Notes: generated by a model not told the origin, from the letters alone. DNA of 64,000 nt from Bacteroides cellulosilyticus DSM 14838 (GCF_000158035.1 NZ_EQ973490.1:340926-404925), one strand, 5' to 3'. Counted from the stretch's first letter, positions 48,316-56,967 are shown. Translations and numbers: made by a program.

Positions 48316-50895
48316 ATGAGAACTTATATATTGTTTATCACACTTCTGTGCACTTTATCTCTAAAAGCACAGATTGTAGATTGTACACCATCTAAGCCAA
48401 CAGGTGACGATGAAGTTACTGTGACTTTTGATCTGACCAAGTGTTCCTTTCAGAAAGCTTCTTTAGTCGATTTTGAAGGACCGATTTATTCACATATGGG
48501 AGTTATCACTTCCGAAAGTCCGAGTGGTACTGAATGGAAATCCAGAATTGCTTTGTGGCCGGATAAGACAACACCCGACAAATGTAATATTGATGCTGTT
48601 AAACTCCAGAAAGTCGGAGATAACCTCTGGCAGCTTAAAATCACCCCGTCCGTCAAAGAGTTCTTTATGCAAAACACTCAGATGGAACCACCTTACGAGT
48701 TTAAAGCAGACGAACAGTTGCTGAGTATCGAGTTTGTGTTGCGTAATGCGGATGGCACCATGGACGGGAGGGCTACCAGTGATAAAAAATCGAATATTAA
48801 ATTACTGTTGTCCCATACAATAACTCCGGGAGAAGATAATCCGCGCCCGGAAGGAGTACAAAGAGGTATTAACTACCACAATGACGAAAGCCTCACTTTA
48901 GTACTGTTCGCTCCGGGAAAGCAATTTGCGTATTTAATGAGCGAACTGAGCAACTGGGAAGTGAAAGAGGATTATCGGATGAAAAGAGACGGTGACTACT
49001 TCTGGATTACTCTGAATCATCTCATTCCCGGGAAAGAATATGCTTTTTATTACCTGGTCGATGGTCTTTTGGATATCGCAGACCCTTATGCCAATAAGAT
49101 ACTCGAAAGGAAGTTCGACAAAGGAATATCTCCCGTCGCATATCCTAACCTCATGGAATTTCCGGAAAAATGTAAAGCTGATATTGTATCTGTGTGGCAA
49201 ACGGCAAAACCGGAATATCCATGGGAAGTGACTGATTTTAAAGGCGTACGCCAAGACCGACTGACAATTTACGAACTCCTGCTTCGAGATTTCACACGCA
49301 ACGGTGAATATAAAGGAAATCTGAAACTGGCCCTTGAGAAACTGGATTATCTGAAATCATTGGGAATCAATGCAATCGAATTAATGCCTTTCTGCAAGAT
49401 AGACGGAATAACCAATTGGGGATATCACTCCACCTTCTTCTTTGCAACAGAAAAAGTGTATGGAACAGAAGAGGATTATAAGAAATTTATAGACGAGTGC
49501 CACAAACGTGGAATAGCAGTGATCATGGATATTGTATTGGATCATGCATATGGTACTTGTTCCTTAGTCAGACTGTATGCTGATCCTCCGGGAAATACCA
49601 AAGCACAGCCGGCAGCAGATAATCCCTGGTTCAATATGGTTTCTCCCAATACTAAATATTCATGGGGAGCCGATTTCAACCATGAGAGTAAAGAAACGCA
49701 GATTCTTTTAGACAGCATTTGCGCTTTCTGGCTAAAAGAGTATAAACTGGATGGTTTCCGTTTCGATTTCTCCAAAGGTTTTACCAATACTCCGGGAGAT
49801 GGTTCTGCATACGATCCGGATCGGATCCGCATTATAAAGAGATTATCGGATGAAATACGGAAGCGAAAAAGTGACGCTTACCTCATTTACGAGCATTTAG
49901 CTGGCGATCAAGAAGAAAAAGAACTTGCCGAACACGATCTGATGCTATGGGGAAAGCAAAATTCTCCTTTCAGCAATGCGATCAATGGAGTTCAGAAAGG
50001 TAGTTCGTTTAAGGGAGCCATGGCTTCATCTAAAGGATGGAGTAAAAACAACCGGGTAACTTATATGGAGAGCCATGACGAAGAGCGTGTTGCATACAAT
50101 GCTTCAGTGAATGGAATTGGAGAAATTCGAACGGAATTAGAGGTACGTATGAAAAGATGTGGAACTGCCGCAGCCTTTTTATTTATGATGCCCGGTCCCA
50201 AGATGATGTGGGAATTTGGCGAAATGGGGTACGACATCTCTATTCAGTCAAAAGAAGGTACGGACGAACTTAGTTCCAGCTATGAAGGTGAAACGAAACC
50301 TCCTCATTGGGAGTTCCTGGAGGTTCCGGAACGAAAGAATTTATTTGAGACTTATTGCAAATTACTAAATTTCAGAGAACAGTATGCCCATGTGATATCC
50401 GACGGAGAATTCGTAGGAAATGTGGATGAGACAGACTGGCCTATCCGACGTATTGAAATAACACATCCGGATCTTCACTTTGTTTTAGTAGGCAACTTCG
50501 GTATTGCCACTAATATATGTATCCCAAATTTGAATAACGGAGAAGACTGGTATGATTTCATGACCGGTAAATCCGAAACAGGAGGTCCCTTCTCTTTGCC
50601 TGCCGGAGAGTTCAGACTGTATATAAACAAGCCTGTAGAAATTACTTCCATAGAAACGATACCGGAAGAAAACCGGCAAATCGCTATTGCCCCTACAATT
50701 GCCCAAGAGGATGTTTGGATTTTATTATCCGGAATTGTCAAAGTGCAGATTATTGCAATGAATGGAATCATAGTAGACGAACAGACTCCCGCAAACCGTT
50801 CTTTCAATGTCAGCAAATTAAATAAAGGATACTATCTTGTACGTCTGACAGGAGAAAACGGGAAGCAAACAATGGCTCATCTTATCAGGCAATAG
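48316..50895 (+). CDS. GH13 alpha-amylase-family enzyme with C-terminal sorting-domain-like tail
   Basis: Secreted 859-residue GH13 enzyme; the start at 48316 gives the signal MRTYILFITLLCTLSLKAQ. An N-terminal beta region includes a CBM48-like module (SLTLVLFAPGKQFAYLMSEL...W, PGKEYAFYYLVDGLLDIADPYANKI). The TIM barrel has GVRQDRLTIYELLLRDF, VIMDIVLDHAYG, nucleophile Asp near 483 in GFRFDFSKGF, acid/base Glu near 526 in YLIYEHL and transition-state Asp near 588 in ESHDEERV. All three catalytic acids are present. The last 65 residues (MNGIIVDEQ ... LNKGYYLVRLTGENGK) resemble the type A sorting domain of T9SS cargo. The 95-base gap to the SusE-like gene holds a terminator. The substrate is an alpha-glucan or alpha-glucoside. 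Confidence 0.9.
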   Translation: MRTYILFITLLCTLSLKAQIVDCTPSKPTGDDEVTVTFDLTKCSFQKASLVDFEGPIYSHMGVITSESPSGTEWKSRIALWPDKTTPDKCNIDAVKLQKVGDNLWQLKITPSVKEFFMQNTQMEPPYEFKADEQLLSIEFVLRNADGTMDGRATSDKKSNIKLLLSHTITPGEDNPRPEGVQRGINYHNDESLTLVLFAPGKQFAYLMSELSNWEVKEDYRMKRDGDYFWITLNHLIPGKEYAFYYLVDGLLDIADPYANKILERKFDKGISPVAYPNLMEFPEKCKADIVSVWQTAKPEYPWEVTDFKGVRQDRLTIYELLLRDFTRNGEYKGNLKLALEKLDYLKSLGINAIELMPFCKIDGITNWGYHSTFFFATEKVYGTEEDYKKFIDECHKRGIAVIMDIVLDHAYGTCSLVRLYADPPGNTKAQPAADNPWFNMVSPNTKYSWGADFNHESKETQILLDSICAFWLKEYKLDGFRFDFSKGFTNTPGDGSAYDPDRIRIIKRLSDEIRKRKSDAYLIYEHLAGDQEEKELAEHDLMLWGKQNSPFSNAINGVQKGSSFKGAMASSKGWSKNNRVTYMESHDEERVAYNASVNGIGEIRTELEVRMKRCGTAAAFLFMMPGPKMMWEFGEMGYDISIQSKEGTDELSSSYEGETKPPHWEFLEVPERKNLFETYCKLLNFREQYAHVISDGEFVGNVDETDWPIRRIEITHPDLHFVLVGNFGIATNICIPNLNNGEDWYDFMTGKSETGGPFSLPAGEFRLYINKPVEITSIETIPEENRQIAIAPTIAQEDVWILLSGIVKVQIIAMNGIIVDEQTPANRSFNVSKLNKGYYLVRLTGENGKQTMAHLIRQ

Positions 50896-50947
50896 AAACG
50901 ATTTACTTTGAGCAAGCATACCGGGAAGGCAGATTAAGAGTACCTTA

Positions 50948-51101
50948 ATCAGATATTGTTCCATTACGAAGAAGCGTAAGTTTCACTTTAGAGGAACATT
51001 TGTTTCCTTACTGTGGCACAAAAGTTTCTTGCCTAAGAAACGTTTGTTTCTTAACCGAGAAACTTTTGTTCCATAGGCAAGGCACTTTTGTTTCAATAGG
51101 A
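50948..51101. repeat. degenerate tandem array with an exact 22-bp period (seven units)
   Basis: The word GTTTC or GTTCC recurs at 50958, 50980, 51002, 51024, 51046, 51068 and 51090, exactly 22 bases apart each time. Several units are self-complementary (GRAAC-N4-GTTyC), for example AGAAACGTTTGTTTCT at 51036-51051. Longer inverted repeats join units, such as CAAAAGTTTC (51019-51028) with GAAACTTTTG (51059-51068). It lies between the convergent GH13 and EnvC-like genes, in the 389-base gene-free stretch 50896-51284. The rest of that stretch shows nothing recognisable. Confidence 0.82.
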
Positions 51102-51284
51102 AGAAATAAAAAGGAAAGGCGTAATCTTACGAGTATACCTTGCGCTTGCTAACAGGCTGAAAGCACTGAAAACCGTCCACGACCAGACATTTCAGTATAA
51201 ACGCCTTACACACAAGGGCCTATAGACGATGAAAGAGATGAAAGCGCAGAACGGCAGGATAATACAGCACAAAGAAGACTTGAC

Positions 51285-52598
51285 TCAGCGGTTCAACCAC
51301 GGTTCCGGATTCAGTTTCTCCTTTTCTTTGCGCAACTGGAAGTGAAGCACCGTACGTCCATTGTCCGCACCATCCGAAAATACTTGTCCGAGGGCTTGCC
51401 GGGTAGTAACAGTATCCCCCGTCTTCACTGAAGCAGAAGCCAGGTTACAATAAACGGAAATATAGTTTCCATGGCGGATAAGAATATTAAAAAGTCCGTT
51501 CAGTTGGAAAACAGCAGCTACCTTTCCGTCGAAGATAGCACGCGCCTGTGCACCGGGCTTACCTTGAATATCTATCCCTTTATTATCCAGTTTCACATTG
51601 CGAAGCCCCTCTACGGAATACTGACCGTAGCGACTGGTGATGATATATGGTCCGGTAATAGGTATTGGCAATTTACCACGGTTGTTGACAAAGCTACCGG
51701 ACAATTCCCGGTCTGCCTTATCCATCGTATAGGTTTCGAGAGGTGCTGCTTTCTTGGCGGCGGCTGCTTCGGAAGAAGAAGTTGCAGCCGGTTTCGTTTC
51801 TTTTGCAGCAGCCTTTTTGCGGGCAGCCGCTTCTTTACGCGCCTCTTCCGCAGCACGTTTACGGGCTTTCTCAATTTCTTCGGCTATCAGGCGATCAATA
51901 CGCGCATTCAGCTGGTCGGCTTCCCTACGCTTCTTGTTCAACTCATTTTGCAGCCCACGCTGCTTCTTCTGTAAATTGGCAACTAAGGTTTTCTTCTCCT
52001 TCTCCTGGTTTTCCAACTTTTCTTTTTCCACTTCACGCTCTTTCAGCAAACTGGCTTTGGCTTTCTTTACCTGTTGAAGTTCCGTCTTCTTTTGATTGAC
52101 CTGCTCTTGTTTCTTCAAAATCTCTTCGCCTTGCAGGCGCTGATAGTCGGCATACTCACGCACATAGCGCAAACGGCGATAAGTTTGCGATAATGTCTTG
52201 GCGGAAAGAATAAACAAAAGTTTGTCTTGGACGGAACGGTTCTTATACAGATATTGAACTGAAGACTCATATTTCTTCTTCTTATCCTTCAGATCATTTT
52301 CGAGGCGGACTAACTGACGTTCCAGTTTGGAAAGTTCACGATCTATAGTCTCCATATCATTATTAATGGCGAGGATATACCGTTTTCGTTCCTCAATCTG
52401 CCCGGTAAGGGCGGCAAGACCATTCAACTGGCTACCGACATCTTTCTTTGTAGTGTTCAGAAGTGTTTCCGACTCGGCTATCTGCTTTTGCAAAGCGCCC
52501 CGTTTGCTTTCCAACTCCTTAATCATCTTGTTGGATTGGGCGCAAAGTGGCAGAGCCAGACAGAAACAACTTATGAAAATACAAAGAAACTGTCTCAT
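51285..52598 (-). CDS. EnvC-like murein hydrolase activator (degenerate M23/LytM domain)
   Basis: Periplasmic cell-division factor type: signal peptide (to about AQS, 22), a long coiled coil (about 25-260, rich in Lys/Glu/Gln, e.g. EREVEKEKLENQEKEKK), an Ala/Lys-rich linker (about 240-285), then a C-terminal LytM fold. The LytM zinc ligands are lost: the first His site reads NKGIDIQGK, the Tyr-x-His-Leu site reads YCNL, and the HxH site reads TVLHFQ. It is therefore probably a non-catalytic amidase activator like EnvC rather than a peptidase. Its ATG overlaps the DUF4292 stop (ATGA), showing translational coupling in a four-gene operon with dut. Confidence 0.88.
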   Translation of the reverse strand: MRQFLCIFISCFCLALPLCAQSNKMIKELESKRGALQKQIAESETLLNTTKKDVGSQLNGLAALTGQIEERKRYILAINNDMETIDRELSKLERQLVRLENDLKDKKKKYESSVQYLYKNRSVQDKLLFILSAKTLSQTYRRLRYVREYADYQRLQGEEILKKQEQVNQKKTELQQVKKAKASLLKEREVEKEKLENQEKEKKTLVANLQKKQRGLQNELNKKRREADQLNARIDRLIAEEIEKARKRAAEEARKEAAARKKAAAKETKPAATSSSEAAAAKKAAPLETYTMDKADRELSGSFVNNRGKLPIPITGPYIITSRYGQYSVEGLRNVKLDNKGIDIQGKPGAQARAIFDGKVAAVFQLNGLFNILIRHGNYISVYCNLASASVKTGDTVTTRQALGQVFSDGADNGRTVLHFQLRKEKEKLNPEPWLNR

Positions 52599-53191
52599 AA
52601 CTTAGCCAGCATCTCTAAAAATTCAGTCCATTCAACCTTAGTATATCTGGAAGACACCTGAGTCGGGGTCAGCGATATCTCTTTGTCCGAAAAGTCGGTA
52701 AGAACGATTTTTCCTTTTTCCAAAGAAGGAATCCCCAACTCCTTACCTGTCAAAGAAGCTTTGCCACCGGGTTTGGCAGCCTCAAAAAGCATCTTCTCCA
52801 AATGGGCAAAGTCGGCCTTCTTGGGCAAAACGTCTTTCAATTCCTTACGGGTAGCCTGTACATAACGTTTTCCCATGCGGTCCACTACCAACACATCGTC
52901 AGGAGTAATCTCCAATCGTGCCACTTCACTGCGGAGGATAGGCATCAGAAGGGAAAGCTGCATACGTTCACCGCTTACAAGCTTCATGGTACCGTTCACT
53001 GTAATTGTGCCCCCCTTGTTAGGAATGGTCAACTGTACTTTAGAAGATAAAAAGCGCGGTTCTCCCAACGAAGAAGTCACTTTCCGGGAAGTCTTACAAC
53101 CGGAAAGACCTATTACCAGGGTCAGGAGAAGCATGAAAGGCAGCATACGAATACTGCCTACCGTTCTGTATTTGCTGTGTAACGTTCTCAT
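52595..53191 (-). CDS. DUF4292 family lipoprotein
   Basis: A 198-residue envelope lipoprotein; a hydrophobic segment ending LVIGLSGCKTSRK gives a lipobox with Cys near 32. The body is a beta-rich fold (VQLTIPNKGGTITVNGTMKLV, MQLSLLMPILRSEVARLEITPDDVLVVDRMGKRYVQ), which recalls LolA/LolB-type lipoprotein carriers; this resemblance is an inference. It is sandwiched by ATGA overlaps on both sides, with the TPR lipoprotein upstream and EnvC-like downstream, so the three act on the same transcript and probably in the same envelope process. Confidence 0.8.
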   Translation of the reverse strand: MRTLHSKYRTVGSIRMLPFMLLLTLVIGLSGCKTSRKVTSSLGEPRFLSSKVQLTIPNKGGTITVNGTMKLVSGERMQLSLLMPILRSEVARLEITPDDVLVVDRMGKRYVQATRKELKDVLPKKADFAHLEKMLFEAAKPGGKASLTGKELGIPSLEKGKIVLTDFSDKEISLTPTQVSSRYTKVEWTEFLEMLAKL

Positions 53192-54945
53192 TCGGGTATA
53201 TATTTCTTTTTCTCGATCTTCTTTTTCAATGTCTTGGACTCACTGCCCACTTCCTGAGCTTGCTTCCAATACTTCAAAGCACCATCCACATCACCGGTCA
53301 TATAATAGATATCACCCCCATGTTCAAGAATGGTATCACTTTGGTCTTTATCATTCTTTATTGCATCGTCTATGTAGAGGCGGGCTTCGGCATAGTTGCC
53401 TTTCTCAAACAGAATCCAGGCGTAGGTATCCAGATAAGTGGGGTTCTTCGGTTCGGATTTCACCGTTTTATAACTCATTTCCTCCGCTTTGTCCAAGTCA
53501 CGGCGTTCCAGCGAGAGGTAATAGGCATAGTTATTCAATGCTCCCAGATTTGCCGAATTGTAAACCAATGCAGAGTCATAGGCTGCATAGGCTTCCGTAT
53601 TCATTTTCTTGGTATGATAGATATCGCCCATGATGGCATAGAAGTTCGAAACGAATTCTTTATCACTCTTTTCCGGGATATTTTCCAATCCTTTCTTGCA
53701 AATGGCAAGTGCATCGTCAGTGCGGTCAGCCTGATTATAGGCTATGGAAAGATAGAAATAGAACTCCAGCATATCGGGATTAGACTCGATACCGGCCTCG
53801 CAAAGACGGATTACTTCTTTATAATCTTCTTTCCGTATTGCTTCACCGAGAAGTGTCATACGGGCAGCCGTATTCGTCGGATCAATGTCCAGCACTCGTT
53901 CCAGTACGGGCATGGTCTCTTTATTCATTTTCTTGGCAAGGAGATATTGGGCATAAAGCATCGGCATCTGTGCATCATCCTGATCTTGTTCCATAATACG
54001 GTCAAAAAGATTGATCACGCGGGTACTGTCTCTACCTGCCCGTTCATTTTCAACCACAAACTGACGCATCACGTTCAACTTTGTATCAGAAGGCACTTTC
54101 TTATTCAGTAAAAGGGTATCCAGTTGTTGCTCGTAGAGTTCTTTCTGTCCGGTTTGTTCGTAATAAGAGGCCAATGAATACATCGCCATGGCATTATCCG
54201 GTTCGGTGGCAAGCACTTTCTTGTATATGTTATAGGCTTCGTCCTTCTTGTCGTTCTGCATATAAACATCACCCAGTATCACCTGATATCGCATATCCAT
54301 CGGATACTCTTCCACCAGACTCTCTATCTCACGGAAAGCGCTCTGATTATCTTTCTTCTGTAAATAGATACGAAATTTCTCCATACTGAGTTGCTCGTTC
54401 TTTCCCATCTTTTCTTCCAAACGATTCAAGGTGGTAATCACATTATCGTACTCTTCCAGACGGTTATATATATCCAACAAGCTGTACAGAGGATCCATCC
54501 TATCCGAGAAACGAGTTGCCATGCTTTCCAGCAGATTCGTGGCTTTCTGCATCTCATTCTGTTGCTGATATAAGCTGGCCAATCCCTGGCTATACCAATA
54601 ATTATCCGGATCATTTTCCACAGCCTTTTCCAATGCTGCCTGTCCTTGCGGAACTTGTTTAAGGTACATATAGTACTGCGAAATCTCGTACAAAGCCGAT
54701 GAAGCATTCGGATTAATGGTCAGACAATGCTGCAATAAGTCAAAGGCAGCACTATAATCGTCTTTCATCTTCAAGCGGGAAGCTTCCAGGAAGAAGTAAT
54801 CGTATTTACGCTGTTGCTCGGGCGTAAGCACAACCTGCGCCTTGGTTCCTTTCCGCTGTTTTTTTCCTCCCTGACGGGAAGTACCACACGATATAAGTAT
54901 CGCGCACAATACGAAAAGAGATACTATTTTAAATTTCATTTTCAT
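53188..54945 (-). CDS. tetratricopeptide-repeat lipoprotein
   Basis: A 585-residue TPR protein anchored by a lipid: MKMKFKIVSLFVLCAILISC (Cys 20) then a basic linker GTSRQGGKKQRKGTK. About 12 TPR units follow, for example AFDLLQHCLTINPNASSALY, ALEKAVENDPDNYWYSQGLA, VLERVLDIDPTNTAARMTLL and AEEMSYKTVKSEPKNPTYLD. It likely serves as a scaffold for envelope or cell-division machinery, consistent with the coupled DUF4292 and EnvC-like genes. The binding partner is unknown. Overlaps the DUF4292 gene by four bases (ATGA). Confidence 0.9.
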   Translation of the reverse strand: MKMKFKIVSLFVLCAILISCGTSRQGGKKQRKGTKAQVVLTPEQQRKYDYFFLEASRLKMKDDYSAAFDLLQHCLTINPNASSALYEISQYYMYLKQVPQGQAALEKAVENDPDNYWYSQGLASLYQQQNEMQKATNLLESMATRFSDRMDPLYSLLDIYNRLEEYDNVITTLNRLEEKMGKNEQLSMEKFRIYLQKKDNQSAFREIESLVEEYPMDMRYQVILGDVYMQNDKKDEAYNIYKKVLATEPDNAMAMYSLASYYEQTGQKELYEQQLDTLLLNKKVPSDTKLNVMRQFVVENERAGRDSTRVINLFDRIMEQDQDDAQMPMLYAQYLLAKKMNKETMPVLERVLDIDPTNTAARMTLLGEAIRKEDYKEVIRLCEAGIESNPDMLEFYFYLSIAYNQADRTDDALAICKKGLENIPEKSDKEFVSNFYAIMGDIYHTKKMNTEAYAAYDSALVYNSANLGALNNYAYYLSLERRDLDKAEEMSYKTVKSEPKNPTYLDTYAWILFEKGNYAEARLYIDDAIKNDKDQSDTILEHGGDIYYMTGDVDGALKYWKQAQEVGSESKTLKKKIEKKKYIPE

Positions 54946-55004
54946 TCAGTCAGTTAGTAGAACTCAGCCCCTTTTAGTTTTTAAATTCTTTGATTTTTAA
55001 TTCC

Positions 55005-55439
55005 TCAACTCTTTCCTGTATGACCGAAGCCGCCTGCACCACGCTCCGTATCATCCAGCACTTCCACTTCCTGCCATGTAGCTTGTTCGTGGCGTGCTAT
55101 TACCATCTGCGCAATGCGTTCTCCGTCTTCTATCACAAAAGTCTCCGATGAAAGATTTACAAGGATAATACAAACCTCTCCACGATAATCGGCATCAATC
55201 GTTCCCGGAGAATTCAGCACCGTGATACCTTTCTTGATAGCAAGACCACTGCGAGGGCGCACTTGTGCCTCAAACCCCGGCGGCAGGGCAATATATAATC
55301 CTGTAGGCACCAGGCAACGCTGCATTGGAGCTAAAGAAATAGGTTCTGAAAGATTAGCACGGATATCCATTCCTGCGGACAATTCGGTGGCATAAGCCGG
55401 AAGCGGATGTTTCGATTTATTAATGATTTGTACGTTCAT
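55005..55439 (-). CDS. dut: dUTP diphosphatase
   Basis: Trimeric cytoplasmic enzyme converting dUTP to dUMP and pyrophosphate, which keeps uracil out of DNA and feeds thymidylate synthesis. At 144 residues it has normal length, with the five dUTPase motifs: [31 protein letters not shown] (catalytic Asp), GERIAQMVI and the C-terminal P-loop-like [11 protein letters not shown]. The last motif has His where many homologues have Ser (GSTG). First gene of the dut / TPR / DUF4292 / EnvC-like operon, with 59 bases to the TPR gene. It is divergent from dgt, another dNTP-controlling gene. Confidence 0.96.
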   Translation of the reverse strand: MNVQIINKSKHPLPAYATELSAGMDIRANLSEPISLAPMQRCLVPTGLYIALPPGFEAQVRPRSGLAIKKGITVLNSPGTIDADYRGEVCIILVNLSSETFVIEDGERIAQMVIARHEQATWQEVEVLDDTERGAGGFGHTGKS

Positions 55440-55445
55440 GACATT

Positions 55446-55475
55446 AATTACAAATTACGAATTATAAATTACGAA
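55446..55475. repeat. left arm of an AT-rich inverted repeat between dut and dgt
   Basis: Built of AATTACGAATT-like words in tandem. A reverse-complement relative occurs at 55607-55637, just before dgt. The pair brackets the divergent control region of the two nucleotide genes. Confidence 0.5.
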
Positions 55476-55553
55476 CTGCAGCTATTTCAGTATTTAATAG
55501 CAGTTCTTCTTTTTTAATTGGGCGAAAATACAGCTTTTAAAGCAAAATAGTGA

Positions 55554-55561
55554 TACATTTG
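55554..55561 (+). promoter_or_regulatory. -7 promoter element for dgt
   Basis: TACATTTG matches TAnnTTTG, 80 bases before the dgt start, leaving a leader that contains the right arm of the AT-rich inverted repeat. Confidence 0.6.
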
Positions 55562-55606
55562 CAGTTAAATAATAACAAAGGGCAAATGTCCCCTCTTTTT
55601 TGCCAT

Positions 55607-55637
55607 TTATAATTTGTAATTCATAATTCGTAATTAT
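55607..55637. repeat. right arm of the AT-rich inverted repeat between dut and dgt
   Basis: Words such as GTAATTCATAATTCGTAATTA are spread over this stretch, which is roughly the reverse complement of 55446-55475. It ends about 5 bases before the dgt ATG, so an RNA structure here could hide the start. Confidence 0.5.
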
Positions 55638-55641
55638 CGCC

Positions 55642-56967
55642 ATGAATTGGAACACCCTCATATCTGCCAAACGCTTCGGGCTTGAAGAGTTTCACCAGGA
55701 GCGTCACGAAAACCGTTCGGAATTTCAGCGGGATTATGACCGTCTCGTCTTCTCCGCCCCCTTCCGCCGCTTGCAGAACAAAACACAAGTTTTTCCCTTG
55801 CCGGGTAGTATCTTCGTACACAACCGCCTAACGCATAGTCTGGAAGTTTCCTGCGTAGGTCGTTCGTTGGGAAATGATGTCGCTAAAGCCATTCTTACCC
55901 GTCAGCCTGAATTGAAAGATTCGTATTTACCCGAAATTGGGTCTATCGTATCGGCAGCCTGCCTGGCACACGACTTAGGGAATCCTCCCTTCGGTCACTC
56001 CGGAGAACGAGCCATCTCCACTTTCTTCTCCGAAGGAAAAGGTATGCCTCTAAAAGGACAACTGTCCGCAGAGCAGTGGGAGGACCTGATACACTTCGAA
56101 GGAAATGCCAATGCTTTCAGATTGCTTACCCATCAGTTTGAAGGAAGACGCAAAGGAGGATTCGTATTAACCTATTCCACCCTGGCCAGCATCGTAAAAT
56201 ACCCCTTTTCATCGAGTTTAGCTGGTAAGAAATCAAAGTTCGGCTTCTTCACCACGGAGGAAGATAGTTTCCACCGGATAGCTGAAGAACTGGGTATGAA
56301 AAAGCTGAATGAAACTCCACTGAAATATGCCCGTCATCCGTTGGTTTACCTGGTAGAGGCGGCAGATGACATTTGCTATCAGATGATGGATATTGAAGAT
56401 GCCCACAAGCTGAAGATACTTACCACACAGGAAACACAAGATTTACTTCTTTCCTATTTCCCCGAAGAACGTAAAACGCATATGCTCAAAACACTGAAGC
56501 TTGTCAGTGATGTCAATGAGCAGATTGCCTATCTGCGTTCCTGCGTCATAGGACTGCTCATCCAAGAATGTACCCAAGCCTTTCTGAATAATGAGGAAAA
56601 GATATTAAAGGGGGAATTTGAAGGAAGCCTCATCAAGCATATTTCCGAATTGCCAGCCGGTGCTTATAAGCACAGTGCAGATATTTCGTTAAAGAAAATC
56701 TATCGCTCGCGTGATGTACTGGACATCGAACTTGCCGGTTTCCGCATCATCAGTACTTTGCTCGATCTGATGATCGATGCCGTCTGCTCACCGGAAAAAG
56801 CTTATTCACAGTTGCTCATCAACCGGGTATCCGGCCAATACAATATAAAAGCGCCCGTACTCTACGAAAGAATACAGGCGGTATTGGATTATATCTCCGG
56901 CATGACAGACGTTTATGCACTTGATCTCTATAGAAAGATCAACGGAAACAGTTTGCCGGCAGTATAA
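55642..56967 (+). CDS. dgt: dGTP triphosphohydrolase-type HD-domain enzyme
   Basis: Hydrolyses dGTP (or dNTPs) to the nucleoside and triphosphate, 441 residues. The HD-superfamily metal motifs are present: His in HNRLTHSLEVSCVGR, the HD pair in CLAHDLGNPPFGHSGE, and the later Asp in EAADDICYQMMDIED. The N-terminal DYDRLVFSAPFRRLQNKTQV is the typical dGTPase start. Divergent from dut, giving a small dNTP-pool pair. The dgt/glsB ends are convergent with only 21 bases between. Confidence 0.93.
   Translation: MNWNTLISAKRFGLEEFHQERHENRSEFQRDYDRLVFSAPFRRLQNKTQVFPLPGSIFVHNRLTHSLEVSCVGRSLGNDVAKAILTRQPELKDSYLPEIGSIVSAACLAHDLGNPPFGHSGERAISTFFSEGKGMPLKGQLSAEQWEDLIHFEGNANAFRLLTHQFEGRRKGGFVLTYSTLASIVKYPFSSSLAGKKSKFGFFTTEEDSFHRIAEELGMKKLNETPLKYARHPLVYLVEAADDICYQMMDIEDAHKLKILTTQETQDLLLSYFPEERKTHMLKTLKLVSDVNEQIAYLRSCVIGLLIQECTQAFLNNEEKILKGEFEGSLIKHISELPAGAYKHSADISLKKIYRSRDVLDIELAGFRIISTLLDLMIDAVCSPEKAYSQLLINRVSGQYNIKAPVLYERIQAVLDYISGMTDVYALDLYRKINGNSLPAV

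Noticed and set aside
50948-51101. Insertion sequence or transposon end
   Set aside because: No transposase, no target duplication; the 22-bp periodicity explains the inverted repeats seen.
52875-53633. Plus-strand open frame of 252 residues across DUF4292 and TPR genes
   Set aside because: It spans two real, overlapping minus-strand genes and encodes a proline/histidine-rich product without a start signal.
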